Of a DNA stretch of 32,794 nt, positions 1 through 8,099 are shown one piece after another. The notes under the pieces were generated by a model. That model made no database searches. It had not been told where the DNA came from and was given only the letters and a program-made list of their open reading frames with translations. Each line of letters opens with the position of its first letter. The first letter of the stretch is position 1. The position numbers and the translations under genes were made by a program. The stretch spans positions 1 to 32,794 of the forward strand of contig JAUXRW010000105.1 in the NCBI GenBank assembly GCA_030681555.1. Direction: 5' to 3'. This DNA is from Acidimicrobiales bacterium (GTDB taxonomy: Bacteria; Actinomycetota; Acidimicrobiia; Acidimicrobiales; VFJN01).

Positions 1-424
1 GACGTGCACGGGTGTGGAGATGTTCCGGAAGCTGTTGGATCAGGCGCAGGCGGGGTACAACATCGGGGCGTTGTTGCGGGGGACGAAGAAGGAAGAGGTG
101 GAGCGTGGTCAGGTGTAGTGCAAGCCGGGTTCGATCACGCCGCACAGCGAGTTCGAGGGCCAGGTGTATTTGTTGACGCAGTCTGAGGGGGGTCGGCACA
201 AGCCGTTCTTCTCGAACTACCGGCCGCAGTTCTTCTTCCGGACGACTGACATCACGGGTCATGTGGAGCTTCCGGAGGGCACGGAGATGTGCATGCCGGG
301 GGACAACACGGTGATGACGGTGGAGCTGATCCATCCGATCGCCATGGACGAGGGCCTGCGGTTCGCGATCCGTGAAGGTGGCCGTACCGTGGGCGCCGGC
401 CGCGTCACCAAGATCATCAAGTGA
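1..424 (+). CDS. tuf: Elongation factor Tu, C-terminal part, with an in-frame TAG
   Basis: EF-Tu is the GTPase that delivers aminoacyl-tRNA to the ribosome. Reading from base 2 gives 140 codons that align without gaps to the last 140 residues of bacterial EF-Tu: TCTGVEMF, the domain 2 segment RGQV, then [54 protein letters not shown]. The 5' part lies outside the window. Codon 39 (bases 116-118) is TAG, where the family has a Leu or Val between QV and CKPG; one T-to-A change from TTG would explain it. The codons before about base 370 favour NNG (ttg, ggg, acg, ccg), whereas the last 15 look like the neighbouring genes. A sequencing or assembly error at a contig edge, a mixed tuf copy, or a broken paralogue are all possible. 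Family identity is certain; integrity is not. Confidence 0.93.
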
Positions 425-576
425 TCGGATCCCGAAGCGGAGCTTCGGGACCGAGCTTTGACGAACCGCCTTCGGCGGTGCTGTCCTTAGATCGAACGAC
501 CGGCAGAGCCGGACCGTCCGATGGCGAGGGGAAGGACACCTCCCCCTCGAACTCCCCCTCGTGGGCCGAACCTTGA
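421..576 (+). CDS. Possible bridging micro-ORF between tuf and rpsJ (51 codons)
   Basis: A GTG overlapping the tuf stop (GTGA) opens a 51-codon frame that ends at TGA, 15 bases before rpsJ. The peptide is rich in Ser, Gly, Pro and Asp/Glu and matches no family I recognise. The frame passes through three hairpins. Alone it would be unremarkable in GC-rich DNA. It is listed because the same arrangement recurs in the spacers inside the S10, spc and alpha operons. It may instead be an untranslated leader of rpsJ. Confidence 0.22.
   Translation: MIGSRSGASGPSFDEPPSAVLSLDRTTGRAGPSDGEGKDTSPSNSPSWAEP
430..512 (+). promoter_or_regulatory. Cluster of three hairpins in the tuf-rpsJ spacer
   Basis: Three inverted repeats follow tuf: a perfect 9-bp stem (430-438 with 442-450, loop GGA), a 6-bp stem (465-470 with 474-479, loop TTC) and a 5-bp stem (500-504 with 508-512, loop AGA). 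None is followed by a T-run, so a simple intrinsic terminator is unlikely; processing or partial attenuation between tuf and rpsJ is possible. The core of the first stem recurs in opposite orientation before rpsK (16160-16175), which suggests a dispersed palindromic repeat. Confidence 0.5.
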
Positions 577-591
577 AAAGCGAGCTGGCCA

Positions 592-912
<321 letters not shown>

Positions 913-1241
913 GCCCCACCCCGCGCCGCCGGTTCGTCACCCTGGCGGCGGGCGCCGATGTCGTCGTCGGCGGCCACGCCCATCGCCTGCAGGGCGGCGG
1001 CCGGCTCGGCGACGCGGTGGTGCACTACGGCCTCGGGAACTTCCTGTTCCGGGCCAACAGCTCGGAGGGCGCTCGTACCGGCGTGTTCGAGGTGACCGTC
1101 ACCGGTCGGCGGATCGACGGATACCGGTGGGTGCCGGGCCGGATCTCCGACAGCGTTCCCCGCCCCCTCGCCGCCGCCGAGGCCGCCTCCGAGCTCATCT
1201 ACTGGGACAGCCTCCGCGCCTGCGCCGACCTCGACCCCTGA
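913..1241 (+). pseudogene. 5'-truncated CapA-family (poly-gamma-glutamate/capsule type metallophosphatase) remnant
   Basis: Immediately after the rpsJ stop a frame without a suitable start encodes the C-terminal quarter of a CapA-like protein. Diagnostic pieces are [16 protein letters not shown] (the family's AGADxVVGxHxH metal-site strand), HYGLGNFLF (the YSLGNF strand) and a trailing beta segment [10 protein letters not shown]. CapA proteins are usually over 300 residues; only about 105 remain and the N-terminal catalytic part is missing. The piece that looks like CPTPxQ in relatives begins exactly at the rpsJ stop (SPTPRRR), so the join looks like a recombination breakpoint. A short translated leftover from an inner GTG (1017) cannot be excluded, but it would lack the active site. 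Confidence 0.75.
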
Positions 1242-1289
1242 CCCCCTCAACCCGATCTGTGATGCCCCCAGGTCAGCGCCCCGACGACG

Positions 1290-1799
1290 TCACAGAACGG
1301 GGTCCAGGAAGGCGGCGGTGGTGCCGCCGAGGGCCTGGGCGGGCATGCCGAGCCTGCGGTGGTCCCAGGTGCGGGAGCGCTCCGCCCGGATGCGGACGGC
1401 GACCCGCTTCGTGAGCATGAACTCGACGAGGGGCTTGACCTCCTCGGAGTACGGCCCGTTGTAGCGCTCCCACACGCTGACGCCCACCGCCCACAGGGCG
1501 TCGGGGTCCTCGACGATCTCGGCCGAGCCCTCGAGCTCGACGCCACGGAGGGTGTCGTAGGTGTGCCCGGCCTCGACGAGGGCGCTGATGCGGGGGTCGC
1601 GCCGGAGGTTGACCACCTTCTGCGACTTCCCCTTCGTCTCGAACCACATGTCGCCGTCGACGACGGCGTACCACATGGCGACCAGGTGGGGATGGCCCGT
1701 AGGGCCGATGGTGGCGATGGTGGCCACCCGCTGCTCCTCGAGGAACTGGGCCACCTCGGCGTCGTCCATCGTGATCTGGCTGCGCTGGTTCGTCCCCAT
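1290..1799 (-). CDS. PPOX-class split-barrel flavin/F420-binding protein
   Basis: The 169-residue product belongs to the pyridoxamine-5'-phosphate-oxidase-like superfamily, whose actinobacterial members bind FMN, F420 or haem and often reduce small quinone-like or xenobiotic substrates; the substrate here is unknown. Visible features are the first barrel strands RVATIATIGPTGHPHLVAMWY (split in two at TGHP, residues 24-44), the cofactor-binding segment KGKSQKVVNLRRDPR (56-70), GVELEGSAEIVED (87-99) and a C-terminal TWDHRRLGM (144-152) typical of the F420-type subgroup. The start is placed at the ATG complementing 1797-1799, because a TAGCGT -10-like hexamer lies 7 bases upstream (leaderless); another ATG ten codons in is possible. 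It is the only reverse-strand gene in the window and splits the S10 operon. Confidence 0.85.
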   Translation of the reverse strand: MGTNQRSQITMDDAEVAQFLEEQRVATIATIGPTGHPHLVAMWYAVVDGDMWFETKGKSQKVVNLRRDPRISALVEAGHTYDTLRGVELEGSAEIVEDPDALWAVGVSVWERYNGPYSEEVKPLVEFMLTKRVAVRIRAERSRTWDHRRLGMPAQALGGTTAAFLDPVL

Positions 1800-1806
1800 C
1801 GGCCGG

Positions 1807-1812
1807 ACGCTA
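1807..1812 (-). promoter_or_regulatory. Possible leaderless -10 element of the PPOX-family gene
   Basis: On the reverse strand TAGCGT (TANNNT pattern) ends 7 bases before the chosen ATG, the spacing of leaderless actinobacterial transcripts. No convincing -35 and no Shine-Dalgarno is visible. Confidence 0.35.
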
Positions 1813-1862
1813 CGCCAGGCGAGGGTCCGCCCCCTGGTCGCCGCCACGCGCTAGAGGGCCCT

Positions 1863-1892
1863 TTGGACGGGGGTGGCCCCCGCCGCTATCCT
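1863..1892 (+). promoter_or_regulatory. Predicted promoter of the rplC-led S10 operon
   Basis: TTGGAC and TATCCT are separated by 18 bases, a fair match to a housekeeping actinobacterial promoter. Transcription would start near 1899 and leave a leader of about 175 bases before rplC. A new promoter is needed here because rpsJ is cut off from rplC by a capA remnant and an opposing gene. Confidence 0.6.
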
Positions 1893-1987
1893 CTCCAAGC
1901 CGCTGTTCCGGGCATGCGCGTCCGGACGGCAGCTCGCAATCGAAGTCCGGATAGGCCCGCTCGGGAACCGGCCGGCACAACCGAATC

Positions 1988-2017
1988 ACGCTCCGCCGGG
2001 TCCCCCGAGCGGAGCGT
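1988..2017 (+). promoter_or_regulatory. Strong hairpin in the rplC leader
   Basis: ACGCTCCGC (1988-1996) pairs with GCGGAGCGT (2009-2017), and CGGG (1997-2000) pairs with CCCG (2004-2007), leaving loop TCC and one unpaired A: 13 base pairs in all. No T-run follows. In other bacteria the S10 operon leader is bound by L4 for autoregulation; this hairpin is a candidate for a comparable role, by inference only. Confidence 0.5.
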
Positions 2018-2074
2018 TCGCGTGGAACGGGGCCACTCCGGTCCCACCAGCCCCCAGAGAGAGACGCAGTCGTC

Positions 2075-2716
2075 ATGGCGACAAAGGCAATCGTCGGCGA
2101 GAAGGTAGGGATGACCCAGGTCTGGGACGACGACAACCGCGTCGTGCCCGTGACCGTCCTCCGGGTCAAGCCCTGTCGCGTCGTGCAGGTCAAGACCGAC
2201 GAGCACGATGGCTACTCCGCCCTCCAGGTGACCTTCGGCACGAAGAAGGCCACGAAGATCAGCAAGCCCAAGCTCGGCCAGTTCGAGAAGGCCGGCGTCG
2301 ACCCGGGGCCGCGCCTCGTGGAGCTCCGGCTCGACGACGTGTCGGACTACCAGGTCGGGCAGGAGCTCCGGGCCGACCTGCTGTCCGACGGCGACAAGGT
2401 CGACGTGACGGCCGTGAGCAAGGGAAAGGGCTTCGCCGGCGGCATGAAGCGCCACGGCTTCAAGGGCCTGCCCGCCAGCCACGGCGCCCACCGCGTGCAC
2501 CGTGCGCCGGGCTCCATCGGCGCCTGCGCCACGCCATCCCGGGTGTTCCGGGGCACGCGCATGGCCGGTCGCATGGGCAACGAGAAGGTCACCACCCTGA
2601 ACCTGACGGTCGTCCAGGCCGACGCCGAGCGCCAGCTCGTGCTGGTCCGGGGCTCCGTGCCCGGCCCCAAGGGCGCTCTGGTCCTCATCCGTGACGCCGT
2701 GAAAGCAGGTCGCTGA
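2075..2716 (+). CDS. rplC: 50S ribosomal protein L3
   Basis: L3 is an early-assembling 50S protein whose loop reaches the peptidyl-transferase centre. The 213 residues include the start [15 protein letters not shown], the conserved core [15 protein letters not shown], the basic [17 protein letters not shown] stretch, and [18 protein letters not shown] with the Gln/Met-loop region. Length is normal. The ATG is preceded by a purine-rich GAGAGAGA about 12 bases upstream, a loose Shine-Dalgarno. It is the first gene of the S10 operon in this genome, since rpsJ is displaced, and lies one base ahead of rplD. Confidence 0.98.
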   Translation: MATKAIVGEKVGMTQVWDDDNRVVPVTVLRVKPCRVVQVKTDEHDGYSALQVTFGTKKATKISKPKLGQFEKAGVDPGPRLVELRLDDVSDYQVGQELRADLLSDGDKVDVTAVSKGKGFAGGMKRHGFKGLPASHGAHRVHRAPGSIGACATPSRVFRGTRMAGRMGNEKVTTLNLTVVQADAERQLVLVRGSVPGPKGALVLIRDAVKAGR

Positions 2717-2717
2717 C

Positions 2718-3368
2718 ATGGCCACGCTCGACACCAAGGACGCCACGGGGGCCAAGGCCGGTACCGTGGAGCTCGACGACGCCATGTTCGGCATCGAGCC
2801 GAACGTGCCCGTCATGCACCAGGTCGTGACCGCCCAGCTGGCGGCCCGCCGCAGCGGCACGCAGTCCACCAAGACCCGCGCCGAGGTGCGCGGCGGTGGC
2901 GCCAAGCCCTGGAAGCAGAAGGGCACCGGTCGGGCCCGAGCCGGCTCCAGCCGATCCCCGATCTGGACCGGTGGCGGCGTGGCGCATGCCCCGAAGCCCC
3001 GCTCCTACGCCCAGCGAACCCCCAAGAAGATGATCCGCCTGGCGCTGCGGTCGGCGCTGTCCGACCGGGCGGCATCCGAGCGCATCCTGGTCATCGACTG
3101 GGGGATCGACACGCCGAGCACCAAGGCAGCCGTCGACATCCTCGCCAGGAACGGCGTCACCGGCCGCGTGCTGGCCGTCCTCCGCAACCAGGACGACGTC
3201 GTCTGGAAGAGCCTCCGGAACCTGCCCCAGGTCCACATCTGCAGCGCCGGTGAGCTGAACGCCTACGACGTCCTCGTCTCCGACTGGCTGATCTTCACCC
3301 CCGACACGCTCCCCGTCGACCGTCCGGTCAAGAGGGGCCAGCCCGTCGCACAGGAGGTGTCGTCGTGA
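2718..3368 (+). CDS. rplD: 50S ribosomal protein L4
   Basis: L4 lines the peptide exit tunnel and, in some bacteria, represses its own operon. The 216-residue product carries the tunnel-loop signature [20 protein letters not shown] followed by [19 protein letters not shown], then [16 protein letters not shown]. The C-terminal Rossmann-like domain ends with [14 protein letters not shown]. The final residues [14 protein letters not shown] form a short tail past the usual end. Its stop overlaps the GTG of rplW by four bases (GTGA), so the two are translationally coupled. Confidence 0.97.
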   Translation: MATLDTKDATGAKAGTVELDDAMFGIEPNVPVMHQVVTAQLAARRSGTQSTKTRAEVRGGGAKPWKQKGTGRARAGSSRSPIWTGGGVAHAPKPRSYAQRTPKKMIRLALRSALSDRAASERILVIDWGIDTPSTKAAVDILARNGVTGRVLAVLRNQDDVVWKSLRNLPQVHICSAGELNAYDVLVSDWLIFTPDTLPVDRPVKRGQPVAQEVSS

Positions 3369-3655
3369 AGGACCCCCGTGACGTGATCATCGCCCCGGTG
3401 GTGAGCGAGAAGTCGTACGCCCTCCTCGAGAGCGGCGCCTACACCTTCAAGGTCCACCCCGAAGCGTCCAAGCCCGAGATCCACGACGCCATCGAGGCCA
3501 TCTTCAACGTCAAGGTCGTCAAGGTGAACACCCTCAACCGCAAGGGCAAGCGGAAGCGCAACCGCAAGACCTTCGGCTACGGCACCCGCCCCGACACCAA
3601 GCGAGCCATCGTCACCCTCGCCGCTGGCGACACGATCGACCTCTTCCAGGCATAG
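3365..3655 (+). CDS. rplW: 50S ribosomal protein L23
   Basis: L23 sits at the tunnel exit and is the docking site for trigger factor and the signal recognition particle. The 96 residues show [17 protein letters not shown], the strand [22 protein letters not shown], the motif [17 protein letters not shown] and a final strand [14 protein letters not shown]. The GTG start overlaps the rplD stop; family length and alignment of the first residues (KDPRDVI) support it. rplB follows after ten bases. Confidence 0.97.
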   Translation: MKDPRDVIIAPVVSEKSYALLESGAYTFKVHPEASKPEIHDAIEAIFNVKVVKVNTLNRKGKRKRNRKTFGYGTRPDTKRAIVTLAAGDTIDLFQA

Positions 3656-3665
3656 GTCAGGACCC

Positions 3666-4502
3666 ATGGCACTCCGCAAGCGCAAGCCCACCAGCCCCGG
3701 CCGCCGGTTCCAGACGGTCTCCGACTTCTCGGAGATCACGAAGGACACACCCGAGCGGTCGCTCCTGGCGCCCAAGCACAACACCGGTGGTCGCAACAGC
3801 TACGGCCGCAAGACCGCCCGGCACAAGGGCGGCGGCCACAAGCAGCGGTACCGCATGGTCGACTTCAAGCGGACCAAGGACGGCGTCCCGGCCGTGGTCG
3901 CCGCGGTGGAGTACGACCCGAACCGGAACTGCCGCATCCTCCTGCTCCACTACCTCGACGGCGAGAAGCGCTACATCCTCGCCCCCAAGGACGTGCACGT
4001 CGGCGATCGGCTGCAGTCGGGCCAAGGCTCCGAGATCCGTCCGGGCAACGCCCTCCCGCTCCGCTACATCCCCGTCGGCACCACCGTGCACGCCATCGAG
4101 CTCCAGCCCGGCGGCGGCGCCAAGATGGGCCGCTCGGCCGGCACCTCCGTGCAGCTCGTGGCCAAGGAGGGCGACCACGCCACCCTGCGCCTGCCCAGCA
4201 CCGAGATGCGCCGCGTCCCGATCGACTGCCGGGCCACCATCGGCGAGGTCGGCAACTCCGAGGCCGAGCTGATCAAGGTGGGCAAGGCGGGCCGCAACCG
4301 CTGGAAGGGCGTGCGCCCGCAGACCCGCGGCGTCGCCATGAACCCCGTCGACCACCCGCTCGGCGGTGGCGAGGGCAAGACCTCCGGTGGCCGTCACCCC
4401 GTGTCGCCCTGGGGCAAGCCCGAAGGCCGCACCCGAGACAAGACCAAGCCGTCCCAGAAGCTCATCGTTCGCCGGCGCCGTACGCGCGGCAGCCGGAGGT
4501 AG
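3666..4502 (+). CDS. rplB: 50S ribosomal protein L2
   Basis: L2 is a large, highly conserved 23S-binding protein needed for subunit association and near the peptidyl-transferase centre. The 278 residues include [55 protein letters not shown] and, near the C-terminus, the invariant histidine-containing loop [18 protein letters not shown]. It ends in the basic [10 protein letters not shown] tail usual for the family. It starts with ATG after a short AGGTCAGGACCC region and is followed after five bases by rpsS. Confidence 0.98.
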   Translation: MALRKRKPTSPGRRFQTVSDFSEITKDTPERSLLAPKHNTGGRNSYGRKTARHKGGGHKQRYRMVDFKRTKDGVPAVVAAVEYDPNRNCRILLLHYLDGEKRYILAPKDVHVGDRLQSGQGSEIRPGNALPLRYIPVGTTVHAIELQPGGGAKMGRSAGTSVQLVAKEGDHATLRLPSTEMRRVPIDCRATIGEVGNSEAELIKVGKAGRNRWKGVRPQTRGVAMNPVDHPLGGGEGKTSGGRHPVSPWGKPEGRTRDKTKPSQKLIVRRRRTRGSRR

Positions 4503-4507
4503 GACCC

Positions 4508-4792
4508 ATGCCCCGCAGCCTCAAGAAGGGCCCGTTCGTCGACGACCACCTCCTCAAGAAGGTGGACGTGCTCAACGAGAAGGCCGAGAAGAAGGTCATC
4601 AAGACCTGGAGCCGCCGCTCCACGATCATCCCCGAGATGGTCGGCCACACGATCGCCGTCCACGACGGGCGCAAGCACGTCCCCGTCTACGTGACGGAGG
4701 CCATGGTCGGGCACAAGCTCGGCGAGTTCTCCCCCACCCGCACCTTCAAGTTCCACGCGGGCATGGAGAAGCAGGCACGAGGACGACGATGA
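4508..4792 (+). CDS. rpsS: 30S ribosomal protein S19
   Basis: S19 binds 16S rRNA in the 30S head and contacts S13. The 94 residues match the family throughout: [51 protein letters not shown] and [16 protein letters not shown]. The last residues EKQARGRR are a typical basic tail. The TGA stop sits inside ATGA, where a 32-codon micro-ORF begins; rplV starts 97 bases further on. Confidence 0.98.
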   Translation: MPRSLKKGPFVDDHLLKKVDVLNEKAEKKVIKTWSRRSTIIPEMVGHTIAVHDGRKHVPVYVTEAMVGHKLGEFSPTRTFKFHAGMEKQARGRR

Positions 4793-4886
4793 TTCGCACT
4801 CACAAGCAGAGCTTGCTCGGCGAGCCGGCGGCGCCTTCGCCGACACGGCGGAGCCGGATCGGCTACGGCACAGAGGGAAGCATCTG

Positions 4887-4887
<1 letters not shown>
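4789..4887 (+). CDS. Bridging micro-ORF 1 (32 codons) between rpsS and rplV
   Basis: ATG overlaps the rpsS stop (ATGA) and the TGA overlaps the rplV start (TGATG), so the frame spans the whole spacer exactly. The peptide is basic ([12 protein letters not shown] at the start, [12 protein letters not shown] at the end) and has no family I recognise. Close relatives are encoded between rplR and rpsE and, more distantly, between rpsC and rplP. A Shine-Dalgarno-like AGAGGGAAG lies inside its end and would serve rplV. It may be translated only to carry ribosomes across the repeat. Whether the peptide has a function is unknown. Confidence 0.42.

Positions 4888-4889
<2 letters not shown>
4793..4889 (+). 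repeat. Dispersed spacer repeat, copy 1
   Basis: This copy shares the core CACAAGCAGAGCTTGCTCGG at 4801-4820 with the spacers before rplX and rpsE. GCTTGC (4811-4816) pairs with GCGAGC (4820-4825) around loop TCG, with one G-U pair that is G-C in the rplX copy. The right end, a GAGGGA-type Shine-Dalgarno followed by TCTGATGG, is shared by the rplX and rpsE copies. Confidence 0.8.
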
Positions 4890-5644
<755 letters not shown>

Positions 5645-5645
<1 letters not shown>

Positions 5646-6550
5646 TGGGTCAGAAGGTCAACCCCTACGGGTTCCGCCTCGGTGTCACCACCGAGTGGAA
5701 GTCCCGCTGGTTCGCCGACCGCAAGGAGTACGGCAACTTCATCATCGAGGACTGGAAGATCCGGAACTTCCTGATGACGCAGCTCCCCCACGCGGCGATC
5801 AGCCGGGTGGAGATCGAGCGCACCCGGGAGCGGCTCCGCGTCGACGTCCACACCGCCCGCCCGGGCATCGTCATCGGTCGCCGCGGCGCCGAGGCCGACC
5901 GCCTCCGCGCCGGCCTCACCGCCATCTCCGGCAACCACAAGGTGCAGCTCAACATCCAGGAGATCAAGCAGCCCGAGCTCGACGCCGCCCTCATCGCGCA
6001 GGGCGTCGCCGACCAGCTCGCCGGCCGCGTGGCGTTCCGCCGGGCCATGAAGCGGGCCGTGCAGAGCGCACAGAAGGCCGGCGCCCTCGGCATCCGGGTG
6101 CAGTGCTCCGGCCGCCTCGGCGGCGCCGAGATGTCTCGCACGGAGTGGTACCGCGAGGGTCGCGTGCCACTGCACACACTCCGCGCCGACATCGACTACG
6201 GCTTCCGCGAGGCTCGCACCCCCGCCGGTCGCATCGGCGTGAAGGTGTGGCTCTACAAGGGCGACATCCTTCCCTACAAGGCGCAGAGCGCCGACAAGAT
6301 CAGCCGGGAGGCGGCCATGGCCGTCGGCGAGACCTCCGGTGGGCCCGACGCGCCGCGCCGGGTCGTGTCCTCGTCGGCCGCCGCTCGCCGGAGCCCGGCT
6401 GCGGAGGGCGACGCCGCTGTCGAGGCCGAGCCCCTGGTGAAGGAGGCAGATCCGGAGCTGGAGCGCCTCCTCGCCGAGGAAGAGGAGATCGAGCGCCGGG
6501 TCCACGAGCCGCACGAGACCCCGAAGTTCCATCCAGGAGACTCCGACTGA
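5645..6550 (+). CDS. rpsC: 30S ribosomal protein S3 with C-terminal acidic extension
   Basis: S3 lies at the mRNA entry of the 30S subunit and contributes to helicase activity. The core has [21 protein letters not shown], the KH-domain GxxG region [62 protein letters not shown] and [14 protein letters not shown] usual S3 has about 210 to 240 residues; this one has 301. From about residue 215 it continues with a Ser/Ala/Arg linker and a Glu-rich segment ([20 protein letters not shown]) likely to be a short helix. Several actinobacterial S3 proteins carry such tails. Its stop overlaps the start of a micro-ORF. Confidence 0.97.
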
Positions 6551-6654
6551 TGTCTACGACTCCCAAGCAGATCTCGCTCGCCGAGCTGCAAGGCGCTCGG
6601 ACCGTCCGGATGAGCCGGATCGGCCTCCGGATCGAGAGCGGTGTCTCATGCTGA
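6550..6654 (+). CDS. Bridging micro-ORF 2 (34 codons) between rpsC and rplP
   Basis: ATG overlaps the rpsC stop (TGATG). The frame runs to a TGA that lies in TGATG at 6652-6656, overlapping the first codons of rplP. The peptide begins [14 protein letters not shown] and ends [14 protein letters not shown]. Its KQxxL and RIG positions align with the peptides of the rpsS/rplV and rplR/rpsE spacers, though nucleotide homology of the repeats is enough to explain this. No known function. Confidence 0.38.
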   Translation: MSTTPKQISLAELQGARTVRMSRIGLRIESGVSC

Positions 6655-6656
6655 TG
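6551..6656 (+). repeat. Dispersed spacer repeat, copy 2 (most diverged)
   Basis: CCCAAGCAGATCTCGCTCGC at 6562-6581 is a diverged form of the core in the other three copies. The middle keeps the GGATGAGCCGGATCGGC segment and the right end again leads into TGATG. The stem of the core hairpin is weaker here (CTCG with CGAG). Confidence 0.62.
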
Positions 6657-7064
6657 CCTCGCAAGGTCAAGCACCGCAAGCAGCAGCGCGGGCGCATGAA
6701 GGGCAACTCCAAGGGTGGCACCGAGGTCACCTTCGGCGAGTACGGCATCCAGGCCCTGGAGCCCGGGTGGATCACGGCCCGGCAGATCGAAGCCGCCCGA
6801 ATCGCCATGACCCGCAAGACGCGCCGTGGCGGCAAGGTGTGGATCACGGTCTTCCCCGACCACCCCGTCACCGAGAAGCCGGCCGAGACCCGCATGGGCT
6901 CCGGCAAGGGCAACCCCGAGCACTGGGTCGCCATCGTGAAGCCCGGGCGCATCCTGTTCGAGCTCTCGTACCCCGATCCCGCGCTCGCTCGCGTCGCCAT
7001 CGACCGCGCCATCCAGAAGCTGCCGATCAAGGCCCGCTTCGTCGCCCGAGAGGAAGCGCTCTAG
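6648..7064 (+). CDS. rplP: 50S ribosomal protein L16
   Basis: L16 helps position tRNA at the A-site side of the 50S subunit. The 138 residues include [81 protein letters not shown] and a final [27 protein letters not shown]. Two starts compete: ATG at 6648 (MLMPRK, matching the family's MLxPRK) and ATG at 6654 in the TGATG junction. I chose 6648 for family alignment and the GAGAG upstream; the protein would differ by two residues. The stop overlaps rpmC (TAGTG). Confidence 0.97.
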   Translation: MLMPRKVKHRKQQRGRMKGNSKGGTEVTFGEYGIQALEPGWITARQIEAARIAMTRKTRRGGKVWITVFPDHPVTEKPAETRMGSGKGNPEHWVAIVKPGRILFELSYPDPALARVAIDRAIQKLPIKARFVAREEAL

Positions 7065-7297
7065 TGCCTTCCAAGCAGACGGCCTTCCGTGAGCTCGACG
7101 ACGCCAGCCTCGTGCGGGCGCTGGCGGACACCAAGGAGGAGCTCTTCAACCTCCGCTTCCAGCACGTCACCGGGCAGCTCGACAACAACAGCCGCCTCCG
7201 CCAGGTGCGACGCGACGTCGCCCGCATCAACACCGAGCTCCGGGCCCGCGAGATCGCGGCCGCCGAGGCGCTCGACACCGAGAGGGAGAACGCGTGA
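7064..7297 (+). CDS. rpmC: 50S ribosomal protein L29
   Basis: L29 is a small two-helix protein next to L23 at the tunnel exit. The 77 residues contain [20 protein letters not shown] and [20 protein letters not shown], the family signature, then [16 protein letters not shown]. The start is GTG, overlapping the rplP stop by one base, and fits family length. A short Glu-rich end ([13 protein letters not shown]) extends slightly past the usual terminus. The stop overlaps the ATG of rpsQ (TGATG). Confidence 0.95.
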   Translation: MPSKQTAFRELDDASLVRALADTKEELFNLRFQHVTGQLDNNSRLRQVRRDVARINTELRAREIAAAEALDTERENA

Positions 7298-7569
7298 TGG
7301 CCGACGCCACCACCGACCGGCCGAACACCCGCAAGGTGCGCGAGGGCATCGTCACCTCCGCGGGCATGGACAAGACCGCGGTCGTCACGGTCACGACCCG
7401 CAAGCCGCACCAGCTGTACCGCAAGACGATGGTGCGGACGAAGAAGCTTTACGTCCACGACGAGGCCAACGACGCCAAGCTCGGCGACAAGGTCCGCGTC
7501 CAGGAGACCCGCCCGCTCTCGAAGCTGAAGCGCTGGCGCCTCGTGGAGATCCTGGAGCGGGCCCGATGA
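7297..7569 (+). CDS. rpsQ: 30S ribosomal protein S17
   Basis: S17 is an early-binding 16S protein with an OB fold. The 90 residues include [21 protein letters not shown], the loop [18 protein letters not shown], the conserved [27 protein letters not shown] and no unusual tail. The ATG in TGATG is preferred to the GTG one codon earlier. The TGA stop lies inside ATGA, where a 23-codon frame begins; rplN follows 64 bases later. Confidence 0.97.
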   Translation: MADATTDRPNTRKVREGIVTSAGMDKTAVVTVTTRKPHQLYRKTMVRTKKLYVHDEANDAKLGDKVRVQETRPLSKLKRWRLVEILERAR

Positions 7570-7637
7570 GCGAGCGCAGCGAGCGAATCAAGAAGCTCAG
7601 CGGTTCGACGTTGGTCATCGGGGGGCACCCCCGATGA
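7566..7637 (+). CDS. Bridging micro-ORF 3 (23 codons) between rpsQ and rplN
   Basis: The frame starts in the ATGA that ends rpsQ and stops in the ATGA that starts rplN. The peptide is [20 protein letters not shown] plus HPR. The DNA at its start, ATGAGCGAGC then GCAGCGAGCGAATC, is related to the start of the rpsH/rplF spacer. Ribosomes on this frame would have to open the hairpin that covers the rplN start. I recall Ser-Glu-Arg starts like this from other actinobacterial genomes but cannot check it here. Confidence 0.42.
   Translation: MSERSERIKKLSGSTLVIGGHPR
7617..7635 (+). promoter_or_regulatory. Hairpin covering the rplN start codon
   Basis: ATCGGGGG (7617-7624) pairs with CCCCCGAT (7628-7635) around loop GCA. 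The right arm includes the first two bases of the rplN ATG (7634-7636) and no separate Shine-Dalgarno is exposed, so free initiation at rplN should be poor. Translation of the overlapping 23-codon frame would melt the stem and deliver a terminating ribosome to the ATG. Confidence 0.6.
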
Positions 7638-8002
7638 TTCAACAGGAGAGCCGCCTCCGGGTGGCCGACAACAGCGGCGCCAAGGAGGTCCTCTGCATCC
7701 GCGTGCTGGGGGGCACCAAGCGCCGGTACGCCTCGATCGGCGACATCTTCGTGGCGACCGTGAAGGACGCCATCCCGGGTGCCGCCGTGAAGAAGGGCGA
7801 GGTCGTGAAGTGCGTCGTCGTCCGCGTGAAGAAGGAGAAGCGCCGTCCTGACGGCAGCTACATCCGCTTCGACGAGAACGCCGCCGTGCTCATCAACGAC
7901 CAGATGAACCCTCGCGGCACCCGCATCTTCGGCCCGGTGGGCCGCGAGCTGCGGGACAAGAAGTTCATGAAGATCGTCTCCCTCGCACCCGAGGTCCTGT
8001 GA
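7634..8002 (+). CDS. rplN: 50S ribosomal protein L14
   Basis: L14 forms part of the intersubunit bridge region with L19. The 122 residues begin [19 protein letters not shown] and include [63 protein letters not shown] and [28 protein letters not shown], a full-length family match. The ATG lies in a hairpin stem and overlaps the stop of the preceding micro-ORF. Its own stop (TGATG) starts the next micro-ORF. Confidence 0.98.
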   Translation: MIQQESRLRVADNSGAKEVLCIRVLGGTKRRYASIGDIFVATVKDAIPGAAVKKGEVVKCVVVRVKKEKRRPDGSYIRFDENAAVLINDQMNPRGTRIFGPVGRELRDKKFMKIVSLAPEVL

Positions 8003-8097
8003 TGTCGCACTCACAAGCAGAGCTCGCTCGGCGAGCCGTAGGCGCTTCGGCCGACCGGATGAACCGGCTCAGCCTGCGCAGGGAGGGCGTCGTCTGA
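8002..8097 (+). CDS. Bridging micro-ORF 4 (31 codons) between rplN and rplX
   Basis: The start overlaps the rplN stop (TGATG) and the stop overlaps the rplX start (TGATG), so both junctions have the same overlap. The peptide is [20 protein letters not shown] then [11 protein letters not shown], with a helix-forming, basic composition. Because the copy lacks two bases at its left end, its first half is read in another frame than the rpsS/rplV and rplR/rpsE copies, yet the frame stays open throughout and ends at the same point. No known family. Confidence 0.42.
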   Translation: MSHSQAELARRAVGASADRMNRLSLRREGVV

Positions 8098-8099
8098 TG
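8003..8099 (+). repeat. Dispersed spacer repeat, copy 3
   Basis: TCGCACTCACAAGCAGAGCT at 8005-8024 is identical to copy 1 (4794-4813). The hairpin GCTCGC (8022-8027) with GCGAGC (8031-8036) is fully Watson-Crick here. Net insertion relative to a bare TGATG junction is 95 bases, the same as for copy 1. The right end is GGGAGGG then TCTGATGG. Confidence 0.8.

Noticed and set aside
116-118. TAG recoding (pyrrolysine or general reassignment) in tuf
   Set aside because: Several genes in the window use TAG as their stop, no recoding signal is seen, and EF-Tu has no known such residue. A base error or broken copy is simpler.
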